Source: Rs1 sp029027825 (GTDB taxonomy: Bacteria > Pseudomonadota > Gammaproteobacteria > Pseudomonadales > Balneatricaceae). Taken from it: a stretch of DNA of 64,000 bases. The number at the start of each line of letters is the position of its first letter. The first letter of the stretch is position 1. Location of the stretch: the NCBI GenBank assembly GCA_029027825.1, contig CP093399.1, positions 2,232,001 to 2,296,000 on the forward strand, read 5' to 3'. The notes beneath the pieces were generated by a model. It saw nothing but the letters and a program-made list of their open reading frames with translations. It searched no databases and was not told the origin of the DNA. Below are positions 18,787 through 27,738 of this stretch, piece after piece. A program made the position numbers and the translations under genes.

Positions 18787-18807
18787 AGAATAAACAGAAG
18801 GGTCATA

Positions 18808-19821
18808 ATGAGATTTGCAGAAAAACCAACACAGTCTGCTGAATATTTACGCCAAGCTATACCGCTAATGGTGAAGTATAAAATTCCTCCCAATCCGCTC
18901 AACTACGCACTTTGGTACACTTATGTTTCAAAGAAAGCTCCAAAACTAAATATTGAGCTGGAAAAAGCAATAGAGACTTACGGCACTTGCCCGACCCTCA
19001 TTTGCGAACAAATGTTTAGAGAACACCTGATTAAAGATGAAATTAATGACGCCGATGGTTTCCAATCTAAAGTGGTTGGGTTAGTTAACGAACTACATAA
19101 TAAAGCCGGCATAGCGAGCAAATGCGCATCCCAATTTCAAGATGTCCTCAATTCTAGCTTAACTGAATTACGCAACGAAAAGAGTAAAATTTCTAAAGAG
19201 CAAATTATCGAAAGTCTATCTGCTAACACTGACAGTATTAGCAGATCAAACCAGCAATTTCAGCAGCAAATCATCGCCGCCCAAACACAAATAGATCAGC
19301 TTAAAGAAGAGCTGCAAAGCTCGCGAAACGATCCGCGAGTGGACCCTGCGACCAAGTTGTTTAATCGTCAAGTATTCGATACAGAAGTAGCGCAGCTAGT
19401 ACAGTTGCCCTCAGATACTATTGCCAGTATTGCAATTTTTGAATTGGATGACTTTAAGGCTTTCAATGATAATTTCGGACAGGCAATGGGTGATAAAATA
19501 ATCTTGTTTATCGCTAACTTATTAAATAATCAGTGTAAAACGCCCTCGATGGCCATTCGCTACTCAGGAACACGATTTGCAATGATCCTATTGGGTTCTG
19601 ATCTTGTGCAAGCGACGGAAATATCCGAGTCAATGCGCAAAAAAGTTCAGTCCATCAGGTTGCGACAAAAAAACTCGAATGCCATCAATAACAGCCTATC
19701 AGTATCTTTTGGTTTAAGCCAAATGCTTGCAGAAGACACTGCAGAGAGTTTAACCAACAGAATATTGAAAGCCTTAATGACTGCAAGGGAAACAGGGAAA
19801 AACAAATTAGTTTTTAGCTGA
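18808..19821 (+). CDS. Degenerate GGDEF-domain protein
   Basis: The first 75 residues (YLRQAIPLM, NYALWYTYV) match the N-terminal module found in many pseudomonad GGDEF proteins. Residues 100-172 look coiled-coil. From about 176 to the end is a GGDEF domain with DPATKLFNRQVFD, LDDFKAFND, NNSLSVSFG and TARETGKNKL. The catalytic GG(D/E)EF signature reads SGTRF (253-257), and the usual metal aspartate of the DIDHFK motif is partly altered (ELDDFK). Diguanylate cyclase activity is therefore unlikely; it may be a c-di-GMP or GTP sensor or act by protein contact. AGAAGGG before the ATG supports the start. Confidence 0.85.
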   Translation: MRFAEKPTQSAEYLRQAIPLMVKYKIPPNPLNYALWYTYVSKKAPKLNIELEKAIETYGTCPTLICEQMFREHLIKDEINDADGFQSKVVGLVNELHNKAGIASKCASQFQDVLNSSLTELRNEKSKISKEQIIESLSANTDSISRSNQQFQQQIIAAQTQIDQLKEELQSSRNDPRVDPATKLFNRQVFDTEVAQLVQLPSDTIASIAIFELDDFKAFNDNFGQAMGDKIILFIANLLNNQCKTPSMAIRYSGTRFAMILLGSDLVQATEISESMRKKVQSIRLRQKNSNAINNSLSVSFGLSQMLAEDTAESLTNRILKALMTARETGKNKLVFS

Positions 19822-20193
19822 GCAAAGAGTCTTTAAACTATCCCACCCTATAGTCACCACATGTTCAAATTCAAGACTAAAACGACAGCTAACGATCGGT
19901 CTAAAGCGCTATTATTAGCTGAAAATCAACTCATCCAAATAATTCTTACAATACTCTGAGGCTAACGTCGCTAATTTATTAGACTGATCATCTTACTATT
20001 GTGTCTGGTCACGGTATGAGATACCTATTTGTAACAGCAATAACTAAGCTAACCTACAGCTATTGCATACTAAGTTTTGGCTAAACTAGCTCTTAATAGA
20101 TACATATATTAGCTGCTAAACACTCACTCAGGATTCGCTATGAAAAGCCTGAGTGCATGGGAGACATCGGCAATAATCCCCCACTCATTTAGC

Positions 20194-20379
20194 GAGACCT
20201 CTGCATAACTTACCCAGAGCGTATAATAACTGCGCTCGGTAATACGGCGTTAAAAACCGACTCAACATGCTCATTTTCACCAGAAGGGCACACTGTACCC
20301 GAAGTGAGGGACATACCAGCTCCGCTATCTAGCCGGTTTCTAATCTTACCTTCGCTCACAACGTTATGCAGAGGGGCTC
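20194..20379 (-). repeat. R1 MITE copy F
   Basis: A 186-bp R1 copy in the inverted orientation, with GAGACCTCTGCATAAC at the left and a right end altered to GTTATGCAGAGGGGCTC. A 5-bp duplication TTAGC flanks it (20189-20193 and 20380-20384). A segment around ACCATAAACAGG is missing relative to full copies. It sits 12 bases beyond the stop of the IalB-like gene; the rest of the 19822-20390 gap shows nothing I recognise. Confidence 0.88.
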
Positions 20380-20390
20380 TTAGCACTATA

Positions 20391-20888
20391 TCAGCCCTTT
20401 TTAAGCGCTTTCAAACCCTTGGTAAATCCAGCTAAAGACACTGGGAAATAGACCGCTTTACCTGTATCTTTGGCAATAAAGCCAATAATCCCACGATTAC
20501 CGCGCTTGAATTCTTTTAGCATTCGAGCATCGAGCGGGAAAGCAATATTACACTCCTTATCGTTACACCTAGCCTTGAGTCCTATTGGCCTATTTTTGTC
20601 TACTTTAAATTGAATATCTTTAGTTGCATCTAATAAACCAGATACTCGAAAAGTTACCACTGGATATTTAGGGTGTTGCTTTAAGTTAATAGTGGTCACC
20701 ATTAACGCTTGTTTACCATTCGCTGAAAAGCCTTGAATTAAAAAACAAATTTCTTTTTTTTCAACAACCTCACAACGACCTTGCCAGTCTCTAAACGACT
20801 TACCGTGAATAGCTCCTGCTAAACTAAATTGCGTTGTGATCAACATTAACAAGCTAGCTAATACGATTTTAAAGCTCTGTTGTTGCAT
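20391..20888 (-). CDS. IalB-family (invasion-associated locus B) exported protein
   Basis: A 165-residue periplasmic protein with a signal peptide ending near LAGA, then FRDWQGRCEVVEKKEICFL, the hallmark start of the IalB domain (W followed by paired cysteines). A second cysteine pair lies in ARCNDKECNIAFPLD. The four cysteines probably form two disulfides. The C-terminal FPVSLAGFTKGLKAL also fits the family. The molecular role of IalB proteins in free-living bacteria is not established. AAGGA lies upstream of the ATG. R1 copy F follows its stop. Confidence 0.85.
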   Translation of the reverse strand: MQQQSFKIVLASLLMLITTQFSLAGAIHGKSFRDWQGRCEVVEKKEICFLIQGFSANGKQALMVTTINLKQHPKYPVVTFRVSGLLDATKDIQFKVDKNRPIGLKARCNDKECNIAFPLDARMLKEFKRGNRGIIGFIAKDTGKAVYFPVSLAGFTKGLKALKKG

Positions 20889-21247
20889 AGATAGATCCTT
20901 TATATAGTTATTAATGTTAAGACTAGCCGTTTATGCGGTAATGATATATACACTCAAAAACCGCTTATTTTATAAACACACACACTATAAAGTACTGTTA
21001 AATATATACAATAAGAAATTTAGCAAGACCATAAATACGTGTCAAAACTGCGCAAGAGTAGATTAAAATGTATGAATAAAAAAAGGTAGCTGCCCCGTTA
21101 ATTTATTCTGCCTGATCCCCATTTCGAATTAAAAATATATCATCGGTAAAGCGGTCAGCAAGCAGCGAGTTAGCCCCGCCAAGTTCAACCTGATACTACC
21201 TTGATGAGGGAACCTCTGAATAACTCTCACATTCTCTCTATATTTAA

Positions 21248-21335
21248 CCTGAATCAGAGGGCTCTCCGCACTAGATAGCGCAGGCTATTGATTCTACTGC
21301 GGTTAGAAAAATAGCCACTGAACCACGGCTCCAGG
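21248..21335 (+). repeat. R2 repeat, short internally deleted copy
   Basis: It runs from CCTGAATCAG to ACGGCTCCAGG, about 88 bp, and carries the R2 interior GATTCTACTGCGGTTAGAAAAATA. TTTAA on the left recurs on the right after one extra T. It lies in the 490-bp gap between the IalB-like and DUF4399 genes. Just before it, GGAACCTCTGAATAAC at about 21210 may be a broken R1 end. Confidence 0.7.
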
Positions 21336-21377
21336 TTTTAAATATGATTTGTATGCAGCCATCAACTTCTATATCGG

Positions 21378-21809
21378 CTATTTAACCGTGATGGTTATTT
21401 TCTCTGACAATACTGGTTTTTTATGTGGAATATGCACATAGTTTCCCAATAAAAGCTGAAGTGTATGCGTCCCAGGGGAAAGGGTTAACAGCCCCTCAGT
21501 TTGCCCTCCTCCATAATGCCTAATATTTTCAGTGGCGGGTAACGACGTTGAAAAGTCGATACTTTTTATATCTGTGTCTATTAGGACATGATGATGCCCA
21601 GTATTCTTCAGTTTAGCTCCCGCTGGAGCAACTCCCATCTTGGCAAGTCCAAACTGGACTTTAAATTGCTGGCTCACAACTTCTCCATCCTGTGGTGAGA
21701 TCAAATACACTTGAGCTCCCTCAGCTGAATTTGATATCAATTCATTCGCCAGTGCGGGCTGTGCCATACTCACGGCAACTACCATTGTTGCTAAAATATA
21801 ATTTTTCAT
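21378..21809 (-). CDS. DUF4399 exported protein
   Basis: A 143-residue protein with a signal peptide (cleavage near ALANE) and a single beta-rich domain. Conserved DUF4399 segments are visible: VYLISPQDGEVV, FGLAKMGVAPAG, NTGHHHVLIDTD, GGGQTEGLL, PGTHTLQLLLGNYVHIPH and SEKITITVK at the end. The HHH and HIPH clusters could bind a metal, but no function is known for the family. AAGGA precedes the ATG. It is monocistronic. Confidence 0.85.
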   Translation of the reverse strand: MKNYILATMVVAVSMAQPALANELISNSAEGAQVYLISPQDGEVVSQQFKVQFGLAKMGVAPAGAKLKNTGHHHVLIDTDIKSIDFSTSLPATENIRHYGGGQTEGLLTLSPGTHTLQLLLGNYVHIPHKKPVLSEKITITVK

Positions 21810-22293
21810 AATTTATCCTTAAGATTATTATTTAATAATTGAAATTATAATATTCGTTAGTGTTAAGCGACGCATCAAGAGCCTGTTTATTAAATGCGTC
21901 TATGCACAACGACAAAAAAATGCATTATCAGCTGTTCGTTTTTTGCACATAGCCGATATTGCAATACTTCTGTTAAAAGAGCCAGTGCGATTTTTATACA
22001 ACCACCTAGCAAACTTAGTCGCTAGGTATAAAAGGCCAACTCGAACCGCACTATTATTCTAGCAATATAAGCTACGACTCACGCTTGCTGCTTTCAATAG
22101 AATCTCAGCTGGCAGCTGAAAATATTATCCTGAGTTCGTGGTTTCAGATCTGACACTGAGCATAAAATATTAGCTGCAGTAGGTATTTTCAAATCTTGGT
22201 AGGAGCAATCGCTGCTGCTAAATACCGCATGCAAGCTCCACTTCAATGATTATGCTATGCTGCTAAAATTTTCGCCCAATGTAAGGATTTAGC
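21810..22293. other. Gene-free stretch with possible decayed R2 sequence
   Basis: The 484 bases upstream of the acetyltransferase gene hold no supported gene. CCTGAGTTCGTGGTTTCAG at about 22131 resembles two fused R2 ends, as at 63512, but the match is weak. Confidence 0.35.
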
Positions 22294-22803
22294 ATGCTTG
22301 TGCTTAGAGAGATGCATTTACGAGAATACCCGGCATATCGTCAATACTTCATCGATGATTACAGTAGAGAAATCGCTACCAATTATGGTTATTCAATGGA
22401 GCGAGCCATCAATATGGCGAGCGAAGAATTGACTCGCAGCTTTCCGCAGGGTCCGGTAAGCAACCAGCATGACTTATTATCGATTGAAGCCGAACACAAC
22501 AATCAATTAGTGTTGGTAGGATACTTGTGGCACTCTAAAAATAGCCATGAGAATTCTAGCTATATTTATGATTTTTATATACTAGACGAGTATCGAGGAC
22601 GTGGATTCGGCAAGCTAGCTATCAACAAATTAGAAGCGCAGCTACAGGGAGAAGGCATTAAGCAAATAAAATTAAGAGTGGCCTTTGACAATAAGCGAGC
22701 CCTACAACTTTATCAATCCGCTGGTTTCATAATCACTGGTCATAATATGCTAAAGAATATAGAGCCGAAATCTGAATCAGCAGTATCGGAAACTACTAAA
22801 TAG
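22294..22803 (+). CDS. GNAT-family N-acetyltransferase
   Basis: A 169-residue cytoplasmic acetyltransferase. The acetyl-CoA pyrophosphate-binding motif A is visible as LDEYRGRGFGKLAINKLE (about residues 97-114), followed by IKLRVAFDNKRALQLYQSAGF, the typical motif B with its NxxAxxLYxxxGF form. The N-terminal 60 residues (EYPAYRQYFIDDYSREIA) are like those of stand-alone GNAT proteins annotated only by fold. Substrate is unknown. AAGGA lies upstream of the ATG. It is followed after 100 bases by the pseudouridine synthase gene on the same strand. Confidence 0.85.
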   Translation: MLVLREMHLREYPAYRQYFIDDYSREIATNYGYSMERAINMASEELTRSFPQGPVSNQHDLLSIEAEHNNQLVLVGYLWHSKNSHENSSYIYDFYILDEYRGRGFGKLAINKLEAQLQGEGIKQIKLRVAFDNKRALQLYQSAGFIITGHNMLKNIEPKSESAVSETTK

Positions 22804-22903
22804 TTGGTTTTTGATCAGAATTAGTCCAAAGCAGCTATCTACAGCACTATTCTGGTTACGCTTTAGAGCGACACTATGATTATTTAAATAAAGGATAATT
22901 TAC

Positions 22904-23611
22904 ATGGCTAGCTTCCAGCCACCAGCACAGATTATCGTCGATGATTTTATTGCTCCGGTGTGTGATGATTTTATCGAAATTTTGTATCAAGATGCCGACA
23001 TTTTATTGATTAATAAGCCGAGTGGCCTGCGTAGTTTGTCAGGTAAAAATCCACTTAACTGGGATTCTGTTCACTATCGCTTGATCAATGGCCAAGTAGG
23101 GGTAAGCCCAGCTTTCCCAGAGGCTAAATTGCCACACAGATTAGATTTTGGAACATCAGGTATTATGGTCGTGGGACTGAATGCTATAGCTGCACGACAT
23201 CTTAATCGGCAGTTTCAAGAGCGTACGATTGAGAAGCGCTATATCGCATTGCTAGATGGCTGGCTCGCCGACGATCAAGGGCAGATTACAGCCTCAATAG
23301 CTAAAGATCTTTTTCCCCGAGTAAAAATCTGCCACAGCACTGGTAAAGCATCCATCAGTGAGTACCTTGTATTAGATCGACAGGAGCAGCCTCGACAGAG
23401 CCGAGTGCAATTTACTCCGATAACCGGTCGCACTCATCAGTTGCGAATTCATAGCCTGTCAATTGGCCATCCAATTCTCGGCTGTGACTTGTATCATAAT
23501 CAGCACAGTGCACAGCTGGCAGAACGCTTATTGCTACACGCCAGCGACTTATATTTCACTCATCCGGTTGATGATGAACAACGTCACGGCCAGTGTCCCT
23601 GTCCGTTTTAA
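22904..23611 (+). CDS. RluA-family pseudouridine synthase
   Basis: The protein (235 residues) isomerises a uridine in rRNA or tRNA to pseudouridine. It has the motif-I segment LLINKPSGLRSLSG, the catalytic HRLDFGTSGIMV with its aspartate near residue 85, KRYIALLDGW, and GRTHQLRIHSLSIGHPILGCDLY. There is no N-terminal S4 domain, so it resembles RluA rather than RluC or RluD. RluA modifies 23S rRNA and some tRNAs; the target here is not certain. AAGGA is placed well before the ATG. Confidence 0.87.
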   Translation: MASFQPPAQIIVDDFIAPVCDDFIEILYQDADILLINKPSGLRSLSGKNPLNWDSVHYRLINGQVGVSPAFPEAKLPHRLDFGTSGIMVVGLNAIAARHLNRQFQERTIEKRYIALLDGWLADDQGQITASIAKDLFPRVKICHSTGKASISEYLVLDRQEQPRQSRVQFTPITGRTHQLRIHSLSIGHPILGCDLYHNQHSAQLAERLLLHASDLYFTHPVDDEQRHGQCPCPF

Positions 23612-23801
23612 TACCGTAATTTCGCTTAGTTAAAATCGCGCTAACGATCATTTTTTGAGTGAGTAATGCAAGATTTATTCTAGAAAGAAATTACTGTGCC
23701 GGCTGGAATATCGAGACTATCAACTATAAATTATAGTGATAAGGCGATAGGGAGATAAGTAATTAACCAGCCAAGCACATGCTTCACTGGTTAATTTTTC
23801 A

Positions 23802-24009
23802 CCTATACCCGTGACTTCTATTTTTATACTGAGTGTTATATATTGGTTCTACAGCGGAATTGTAAAATCTTAGCTGCAAGTTCATATGCGTCCTGCTTTC
23901 GCTAAATACATGCATCCATGCATAAAACCCATAGGTTCAGTGGCTATTTTTCTAACCGATGTAGAATCAAGAGCTTACGTTATGTGCTGCAGTGAAGTCA
24001 CTGATTCAG
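23802..24009 (-). repeat. R2 repeat, long subfamily
   Basis: About 208 bp, from CCTATACCCGTGACTTC to GTCACTGATTCAG. TTTCA stands on both sides, counting the right end as CAG without its final G. The interior includes GGTTCTACAGCGGAA and CATATGCGTCCTGC, shared with the copy at 36397. Its right end stops just before the etfA stop codon region. The gap 23612-23801 holds nothing else I recognise. Confidence 0.8.
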
Positions 24010-24022
24010 TTTCAATACAACT

Positions 24023-24949
24023 TTACAGTTGCTCTGCCAACTGGGGTACAACTTCAAATAAATCTGCGACCAGTCCATAATCAGCAATTGAGAAGATCGG
24101 CGCATCCTCATCTTTGTTAATTGCCACTATAACTTTGGAGTCTTTCATACCCGCTAAATGCTGAATAGCGCCCGAGATACCGACAGCTATATAGAGCTCT
24201 GGTGCGACAATTTTACCGGTTTGCCCCACTTGCATATCATTTGATACGAACCCTGCATCTACCGCAGCTCTAGAGGCACCTACTGCAGCACCCAACTTAT
24301 CTGCCACCGCTTCAAGCAAGCTAAAGTTTTCTCCATTGCCCATACCGCGACCACCGGAAATAATCACTTTAGCAGAGGTCAACTCTGGCCGCTCGGATGC
24401 GACTACTTCCTCTGTGACAAATCGTGATTTGCCGCTATCACAGACCGTCGCTACCGCTTCAATTTCTGCAGATCCCGCCACTGCGGTCTCATCAAAACCG
24501 GTCGTTCTCACCGTCAGCACTTTAATCGCATCGAGCGATTGTACTGTGGCGATAGCATTCCCGGCATAGATAGGACGCTGAAAAGTATCTGCACTTTCAA
24601 CACTGATAATTTCAGAAATTTGTGCAACATCTAACAGCGCTGCCACGCCCGGCATGATATTTTTCCCCGAGGTGGTTGCCGGAGCCAATAGGTGGGTTTT
24701 ACCAGCACTTAGCTCCACGATTAATGGCATCATATTTTCCGCTAAGAACTTTTCATAAGCTGGATTATCTGCTACCAGAACTTTACTGATCCCCGAGATT
24801 TTAGCGGCCTGCTCTGCAACGCTTTGACAACCGCTGCCCGCGACTAGGACAGCAACATCGCCACCTATTTGCAGCGCGGCTGTCACTGTATTTAAAGTGG
24901 CACTTTTAAGGGTGTCATTATCATGTTCTGCAATCACTAAAATGGACAT
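24023..24949 (-). CDS. etfA: Electron transfer flavoprotein alpha subunit
   Basis: EtfA holds FAD and passes electrons from acyl-CoA dehydrogenases to ETF:ubiquinone oxidoreductase. The C-terminal FAD-binding half shows VVASERPELTSAKVIISGGRG, LLEAVADKLGAAVGASRAAVDAGF, QVGQTGKIVAPELYIAVGISGAIQHLAGM and AINKDEDAPIFSIADYGLV, as expected. At 308 residues it has normal length. It follows etfB on the same strand with a 60-bp gap, and the two acyl-CoA dehydrogenase genes lie just upstream, so the cluster supplies both enzyme and electron acceptor. Confidence 0.96.
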   Translation of the reverse strand: MSILVIAEHDNDTLKSATLNTVTAALQIGGDVAVLVAGSGCQSVAEQAAKISGISKVLVADNPAYEKFLAENMMPLIVELSAGKTHLLAPATTSGKNIMPGVAALLDVAQISEIISVESADTFQRPIYAGNAIATVQSLDAIKVLTVRTTGFDETAVAGSAEIEAVATVCDSGKSRFVTEEVVASERPELTSAKVIISGGRGMGNGENFSLLEAVADKLGAAVGASRAAVDAGFVSNDMQVGQTGKIVAPELYIAVGISGAIQHLAGMKDSKVIVAINKDEDAPIFSIADYGLVADLFEVVPQLAEQL

Positions 24950-25009
24950 AATATTTTCTCTACTGTTTAAATTCTTTTATATAAATAGCACAAGCACAAT
25001 GCATCTTAA

Positions 25010-25759
25010 TCAGATAACTTTGGCTTCATTTTTAAGTTTATCGACCAGCTCTGCAACATCGGCAACTTTAATCCCCGCTTGACGTTCAGCGGGTGCGTTG
25101 ACAGAGACTATTTTGCTGTGCTCTTTCAACGTAACACCTAGCTCCTCTACCGTTTTAACCGCTAGCGGCTTGCGCTTGGCTTTCATAATATTAGGTAGTG
25201 ATGCATACCTAGGCTCATTTAGGCGCAGATCAGTGGTGGCGATGATTGGCATATTCAGTTCAATTGTTTGCAACCCGCCGTCTACTTCCCTAGTGACTAA
25301 TGCTTTGTCATCATTGATCACTATTTTAGAGGCGAATGTCCCCTGTGGCATACCGGTTAAAGCGGCTAACATCTGTCCGGTTTGGTTGTTGTCAGTATCA
25401 ATCGATTGCTTGCCTAAGATAACCATGCCTGGCTGTTCAATTTCGACAATTTTTGCCAACAGCTTAGCAACATTTAATGATTCAAGCTCTTGTTCTGTTT
25501 CAACATGTATCGCACGATCTGCACCTAGAGCCAACGCCGTCCGCAACTGCTCTTGGCATGCTTTAGGGCCTAATGAAACCGCGACAACTTCCGTTGCCAC
25601 GCCTGCCTCTTTTAATCGAATCGCTTCCTCTACTGCAATTTCACAGAACGGGTTCATCGCCATTTTGACATTATTTAAATCGACACCGCTATTATCTGCT
25701 TTGACTCTCACTTTAACGTTGTAGTCGATAACCCGCTTTACTGTTACTAATACTTTCAT
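25010..25759 (-). CDS. etfB: Electron transfer flavoprotein beta subunit
   Basis: EtfB, 249 residues, binds AMP and pairs with EtfA. It begins MKVLVTVKRVIDYNVKVRVK and has MNPFCEIAVEEAIRLKEAG, then VVAVSLGPKACQEQLRTALALGADRAIHV, GKQSIDTDNNQTGQMLA and the signature VTREVDGGLQTIELNMPIIATTDLRLNEPRYA. All are diagnostic. Its start is nine bases from the stop of the upstream acyl-CoA dehydrogenase, so these genes are very likely cotranscribed. Confidence 0.96.
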   Translation of the reverse strand: MKVLVTVKRVIDYNVKVRVKADNSGVDLNNVKMAMNPFCEIAVEEAIRLKEAGVATEVVAVSLGPKACQEQLRTALALGADRAIHVETEQELESLNVAKLLAKIVEIEQPGMVILGKQSIDTDNNQTGQMLAALTGMPQGTFASKIVINDDKALVTREVDGGLQTIELNMPIIATTDLRLNEPRYASLPNIMKAKRKPLAVKTVEELGVTLKEHSKIVSVNAPAERQAGIKVADVAELVDKLKNEAKVI

Positions 25760-25767
25760 AAAAACAC

Positions 25768-27546
25768 CTAGTTCACATGAGAAAAAAACTGTTGTTCTGA
25801 CAGCGCCATAATGGCATCACTACCAGCTCTTATACTTGCTAAGCAAGCTTGGGTCCTAACTAAAAAATGCTGTGTATAAAATTTACAAGTCACTAATTTA
25901 GCGTTTAAATAGTCACTGTCACCAGCATCTAATTGTAATTGTTGCCATGCGGCTAGATGAGACTTAGCCATTAGCCAGCCCCCCATCAAATAGCCCCATA
26001 ACTGTAAATAATTTGCCGCAACACTGCCGCCTTGATCAGGGTTTTCCAGCAGCCAGGTAACCGCTTCTTGAGCATCATTCAGAGCATCTGTTAGTGCACG
26101 GCTTAAATAACAACGCTGATCCAAAACGGCTAAGTCATCGATAGTTTGTTGTATTTCCTTAAATATTTGCCGAGCTTGTAGCGCTTTATCAAACAGCGTC
26201 TTACGATGGGTTAGATCCAGCGCTTGGATCCCGGTAGTCCCTTCGTAAATGGTCAAAATCCGCGCATCGCGAACGTGCTGGGCGACACCTGCCTCCTCTA
26301 TATATCCCGCTCCACCATACACTTGCATCGCCAGAGAAACTAACTCTTGAGTCAGTTCAGTACACCAGCCCTTCACTATCGGGGTCAAAAAACTAATCTG
26401 CGCTTGGATCGCGCTTTTTTGCTGCTCTGTAGCGGCGGCTTTTTGGTCAGCTTTAAATCCGGCATAATAACAGAGGGCACGCATTGCCTCAGTGCCAGAC
26501 TTCATCATCATCAACATTCTTCGCACATCGGCAAATTCTATAATGCGCATGCTATTGCCGGCTTTATCGCGCCCTTGTACCCTGCCACCTGCATACTCAA
26601 GGGCCGCTTGATATGCACGTTCAGATATACCTAATCCCTGTACACCTACCCCTTGACGAGCATGGTTCATCATACTAAACATGTAGCCTAAACCATGATG
26701 TTTTTCACCAACTAAGTATCCAATAGCGCCATCTTTGTCACCATAACTCATCACACAGGTTGGGCTGCCGTGAATCCCCATTTTATGCTCTAAAGACAAG
26801 CAGCGAAGATCATTTTCAGCAGCAGGATTACCCTGCGCATCTAATAAAAATTTTGGCACCACAAATAGCGATATACCTTTAACACCTACGGGCGCGTCTG
26901 GCAACCTCGCCAAGACTAAATGTATAATATTATCAGTCATTTGATGATCACCCCAAGTAATAAATATCTTTTGTCCTGATATTTTATACTCACCATCAAT
27001 ATATTCGGCCCTGGTATTTATCGCCGCCAAGTCACTGCCGGCTCCCGCCTCAGTCAAATTCATGGTACCGGTCCACTCACCACTAATCAATTTGGCTAAA
27101 AACTGTTGTTTTAGCGCTTCGCTACCGTGTTCAGCAATGGCGGTAATCGCACCTTGGCCTAATAGAGGACAGAGCGAAAAGGCCAAATTAGTACTTTGCC
27201 AAATTTCATTGCAGGCCACCGACAATAAATTCGGCAACCCTTGCCCACCATATGCTTCTGTTGCCGAGAGCGATGGCCAACCCTGGGCAATGAACTGCTG
27301 ATAAGCCCGCGCGAAGCCAGGGGTTTCAAATACTTTATCTCCTTGTAAATACGCCGCTTGTAGATCACCTTGACGATTCAATTCGAGCAGATAATTAACC
27401 GCAAACTTTTCGGCCTCTGCCAGTACTACAGCAGTGAGATCACTATTGATCTCGTCCCAACTATACGCCTCACAAAACTGATCAAAGTGTAAAAGATGAC
27501 GAATCACAAAATTTGCTTCTTTGTACGGGTGCTGATAATTACTCAT
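25768..27546 (-). CDS. Acyl-CoA dehydrogenase, long (DmdC/FadE5-like) form
   Basis: A 592-residue FAD enzyme that oxidises an acyl-CoA to the trans-2-enoyl-CoA. Visible segments are GEWTGTMNLTEAGAGSDLAAI (FAD/substrate site), KISGQKIFITWGDH, KMGIHGSPTCVM and RILTIYEGTTGIQALDL with the catalytic glutamate. The extra C-terminal region after about residue 450 is typical of the ~590-residue class that includes DmdC and FadE5. No other dimethylsulfoniopropionate gene is in the window, so a DmdC role is not implied. It lies nine bases before etfB. Confidence 0.9.
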   Translation of the reverse strand: MSNYQHPYKEANFVIRHLLHFDQFCEAYSWDEINSDLTAVVLAEAEKFAVNYLLELNRQGDLQAAYLQGDKVFETPGFARAYQQFIAQGWPSLSATEAYGGQGLPNLLSVACNEIWQSTNLAFSLCPLLGQGAITAIAEHGSEALKQQFLAKLISGEWTGTMNLTEAGAGSDLAAINTRAEYIDGEYKISGQKIFITWGDHQMTDNIIHLVLARLPDAPVGVKGISLFVVPKFLLDAQGNPAAENDLRCLSLEHKMGIHGSPTCVMSYGDKDGAIGYLVGEKHHGLGYMFSMMNHARQGVGVQGLGISERAYQAALEYAGGRVQGRDKAGNSMRIIEFADVRRMLMMMKSGTEAMRALCYYAGFKADQKAAATEQQKSAIQAQISFLTPIVKGWCTELTQELVSLAMQVYGGAGYIEEAGVAQHVRDARILTIYEGTTGIQALDLTHRKTLFDKALQARQIFKEIQQTIDDLAVLDQRCYLSRALTDALNDAQEAVTWLLENPDQGGSVAANYLQLWGYLMGGWLMAKSHLAAWQQLQLDAGDSDYLNAKLVTCKFYTQHFLVRTQACLASIRAGSDAIMALSEQQFFSHVN

Positions 27547-27738
27547 TGCGCGATCCCTTGCTGGTTTATCTTATTTGAAATAATCGGTACTTACTTTGAT
27601 CAAAATCATGCTAACGACATGGTGCTGGGCGTAAATCACTATTGTGATGCTCTAATTGACTATTTAGTTCCGCGCCAATCTGGCTGGCTGAGTTCATCAG
27701 TATATTGTCAATCGAGCAATGTTAGTTAAATCAGATGG

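Noticed and set aside
25768..27546. Acyl-CoA dehydrogenase as DmdC of dimethylsulfoniopropionate breakdown
   Set aside because: Only length and general motifs agree; no DmdA, DmdB or DmdD gene is present nearby.
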